Source: Pseudomonadota bacterium
GTDB taxonomy: Bacteria; Pseudomonadota; Alphaproteobacteria; Rhizobiales; Hyphomicrobiaceae
Assembly: GCA_023392135.1 (NCBI GenBank)
Contig: JAEVZQ010000073.1
Span: forward strand, 1-5,578
Direction of reading: 5' to 3'
DNA length: 5,578 bases
A model generated the notes under the pieces. That model did no database searches and had not been told where the DNA came from. It saw only the letters and a list, made by a program, of their open reading frames with translations. Below, in pieces: positions 4,821 through 5,578 of the stretch; the first letter of the stretch is position 1; each line of letters begins with the position of its first letter. A program made the translations under genes and the position numbers.

Positions 4821-5578
4821 TGTCGCCGCTCCAGATGCTCGTCATGACGCGTCTCAGACATTGAAATGACCGGCAGATAGCGGGCAAAAAGCAGAAACAG
4901 CGCCGCGATAAGACCTATGCTTCCAAGAAAAAGGTACCACTCGGGAGGGGTCGGAGAATAAGTCCGCCACATAGACGGCAGGTAATCGCGCTGAATGCCG
5001 CCGACGACGATGGAGAGACGGTCGAGCCAGATGCCGGCCGTCGCGGCAAGCCCGACGAGGATGCAAAGACCATCATTCAGTCGCACGGTCCTGAACCACA
5101 AAATTTGCGGAACAAGCACCGAAAGCGCAATGGCGCCCCAGTAAAGGCCCGCGTAGTTACCCACGATACGGTTCAAGGTGGCAGCTTCGGCGTAGCGGTT
5201 GGCAAACACTGCGACGCCGATCTCGCCGGCATAAACGTAGGCTGAGACGAGCGCATTCGCGAGAAGCAGCTTGCCGATGAGGTTCATGTCCTCATCATCG
5301 ATATAGCGCTCGAGCCGCAAGGCGATTCTGAGAGCTGCAGCCGCGAGGATGATCAGGGCCAGCCCGCTTTCAAGACCGCTGACGATAAAATGAAGAGGCA
5401 GGCGGCTTGAATGCCAGTCGGGAACCAGAGTGGCGGCGAACTCGAATGCAACCGTGCTTTGAATAACCAGCACCAGCGGAATGACCGCAATGGCGACGTG
5501 GCGGTAGGCACGCTGATGAAACGCCCAGTGCCGTATCGAGTTGCGCCAGCCCAGCGCAAAAACGGCAAATACCCGTTT
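4817..5578 (-). CDS. actC: Alternative Complex III quinol-binding subunit ActC, C-terminal part (5' end off right edge)
   Basis: The reading frame is open to the window edge, so the gene starts beyond it. The 253 visible residues are roughly the second half of a protein usually near 450-480 residues long. ActC is the NrfD/PsrC-like membrane subunit of ACIII that binds quinol. In fragment numbering, helices lie near 27-50, 64-88, 101-126, 144-164, 171-190 and 214-233. Matches to the family include FEFAATLVPDWHSSRLPLHF (45-64), NRIVGNYAGLYW (136-147), WFRTVRLN (161-168), QRDYLPSMWRTYSPTPPEW (196-214) and FARYLPVISMSE (231-242). Relatives I recall have 'HSVVxxDFA' where this protein has QSTVAFEFA (40-48), and 'TEYFMAWYSG' where it has GEIGVAVFAN (118-127), so this looks like a divergent lineage. 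A GTG at 5471-5473 is internal and not the true start. The stop overlaps the actD start. actA and actB should lie upstream, outside the window. Confidence 0.9.
   Translation of the reverse strand, partial: KRVFAVFALGWRNSIRHWAFHQRAYRHVAIAVIPLVLVIQSTVAFEFAATLVPDWHSSRLPLHFIVSGLESGLALIILAAAALRIALRLERYIDDEDMNLIGKLLLANALVSAYVYAGEIGVAVFANRYAEAATLNRIVGNYAGLYWGAIALSVLVPQILWFRTVRLNDGLCILVGLAATAGIWLDRLSIVVGGIQRDYLPSMWRTYSPTPPEWYLFLGSIGLIAALFLLFARYLPVISMSETRHDEHLERRQ

Noticed and set aside
5353..5568. A 71-codon open frame on the minus strand in another frame over actC
   Set aside because: It overlaps the ActC frame, which is open to the window edge and matches its family throughout.

Overview
The window is 5.6 kb of GC-rich, densely coding DNA. 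Gene content and base composition suggest a proteobacterium, most likely an alphaproteobacterium. That placement is an inference, because no rRNA or taxon-specific marker is present.

Layout, left to right. At 1-231 (minus strand) lies the N-terminal piece of an SLC13-type membrane permease that runs off the left edge. Positions 232-655 are a divergent, non-coding-looking spacer. It holds a TTGACA -35-like box and an unusually structured stretch (497-655) leading to the next gene. At 656-2044 (plus strand) is a complete magnesium transporter/channel, MgtE, with its N domain, CBS pair and membrane domain. At 2149-2718 (plus strand) is a single-haem cytochrome c with an N-terminal membrane or lipoprotein signal.

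The right half (2693-5578, minus strand) is the distal part of an operon for Alternative Complex III (ACIII), the quinol:cytochrome c oxidoreductase that replaces the bc1 complex in some bacteria. In transcription order it contains actC (5' end off the right edge), actD, actE and actF. Each junction is a 4-base stop/start overlap (GTGA, ATGA, ATGA), so the four genes are probably translationally coupled. actA and actB are expected beyond the right edge. No actG or cytochrome oxidase gene follows actF. Instead actF ends tail-to-tail with the cytochrome c gene, and the two coding regions overlap by 26 bases.

How the genes work together: ActC and ActF are the quinol-side membrane subunits, ActD is a small two-helix subunit, and ActE is a haem c lipoprotein that passes electrons onward. 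The convergent cytochrome c is a plausible but unproven partner for this complex. MgtE and the SLC13 permease are ordinary transport genes with no evident link to ACIII.

The most interesting unexplained signal is the mgtE leader. It has five possible hairpins, including a potential three-way junction, plus two alternative pairings that would cover the mgtE ribosome binding site. It does not resemble the M-box magnesium riboswitch as I remember it. I see no CRISPR array, tRNA, rRNA, insertion sequence or obvious defence system.
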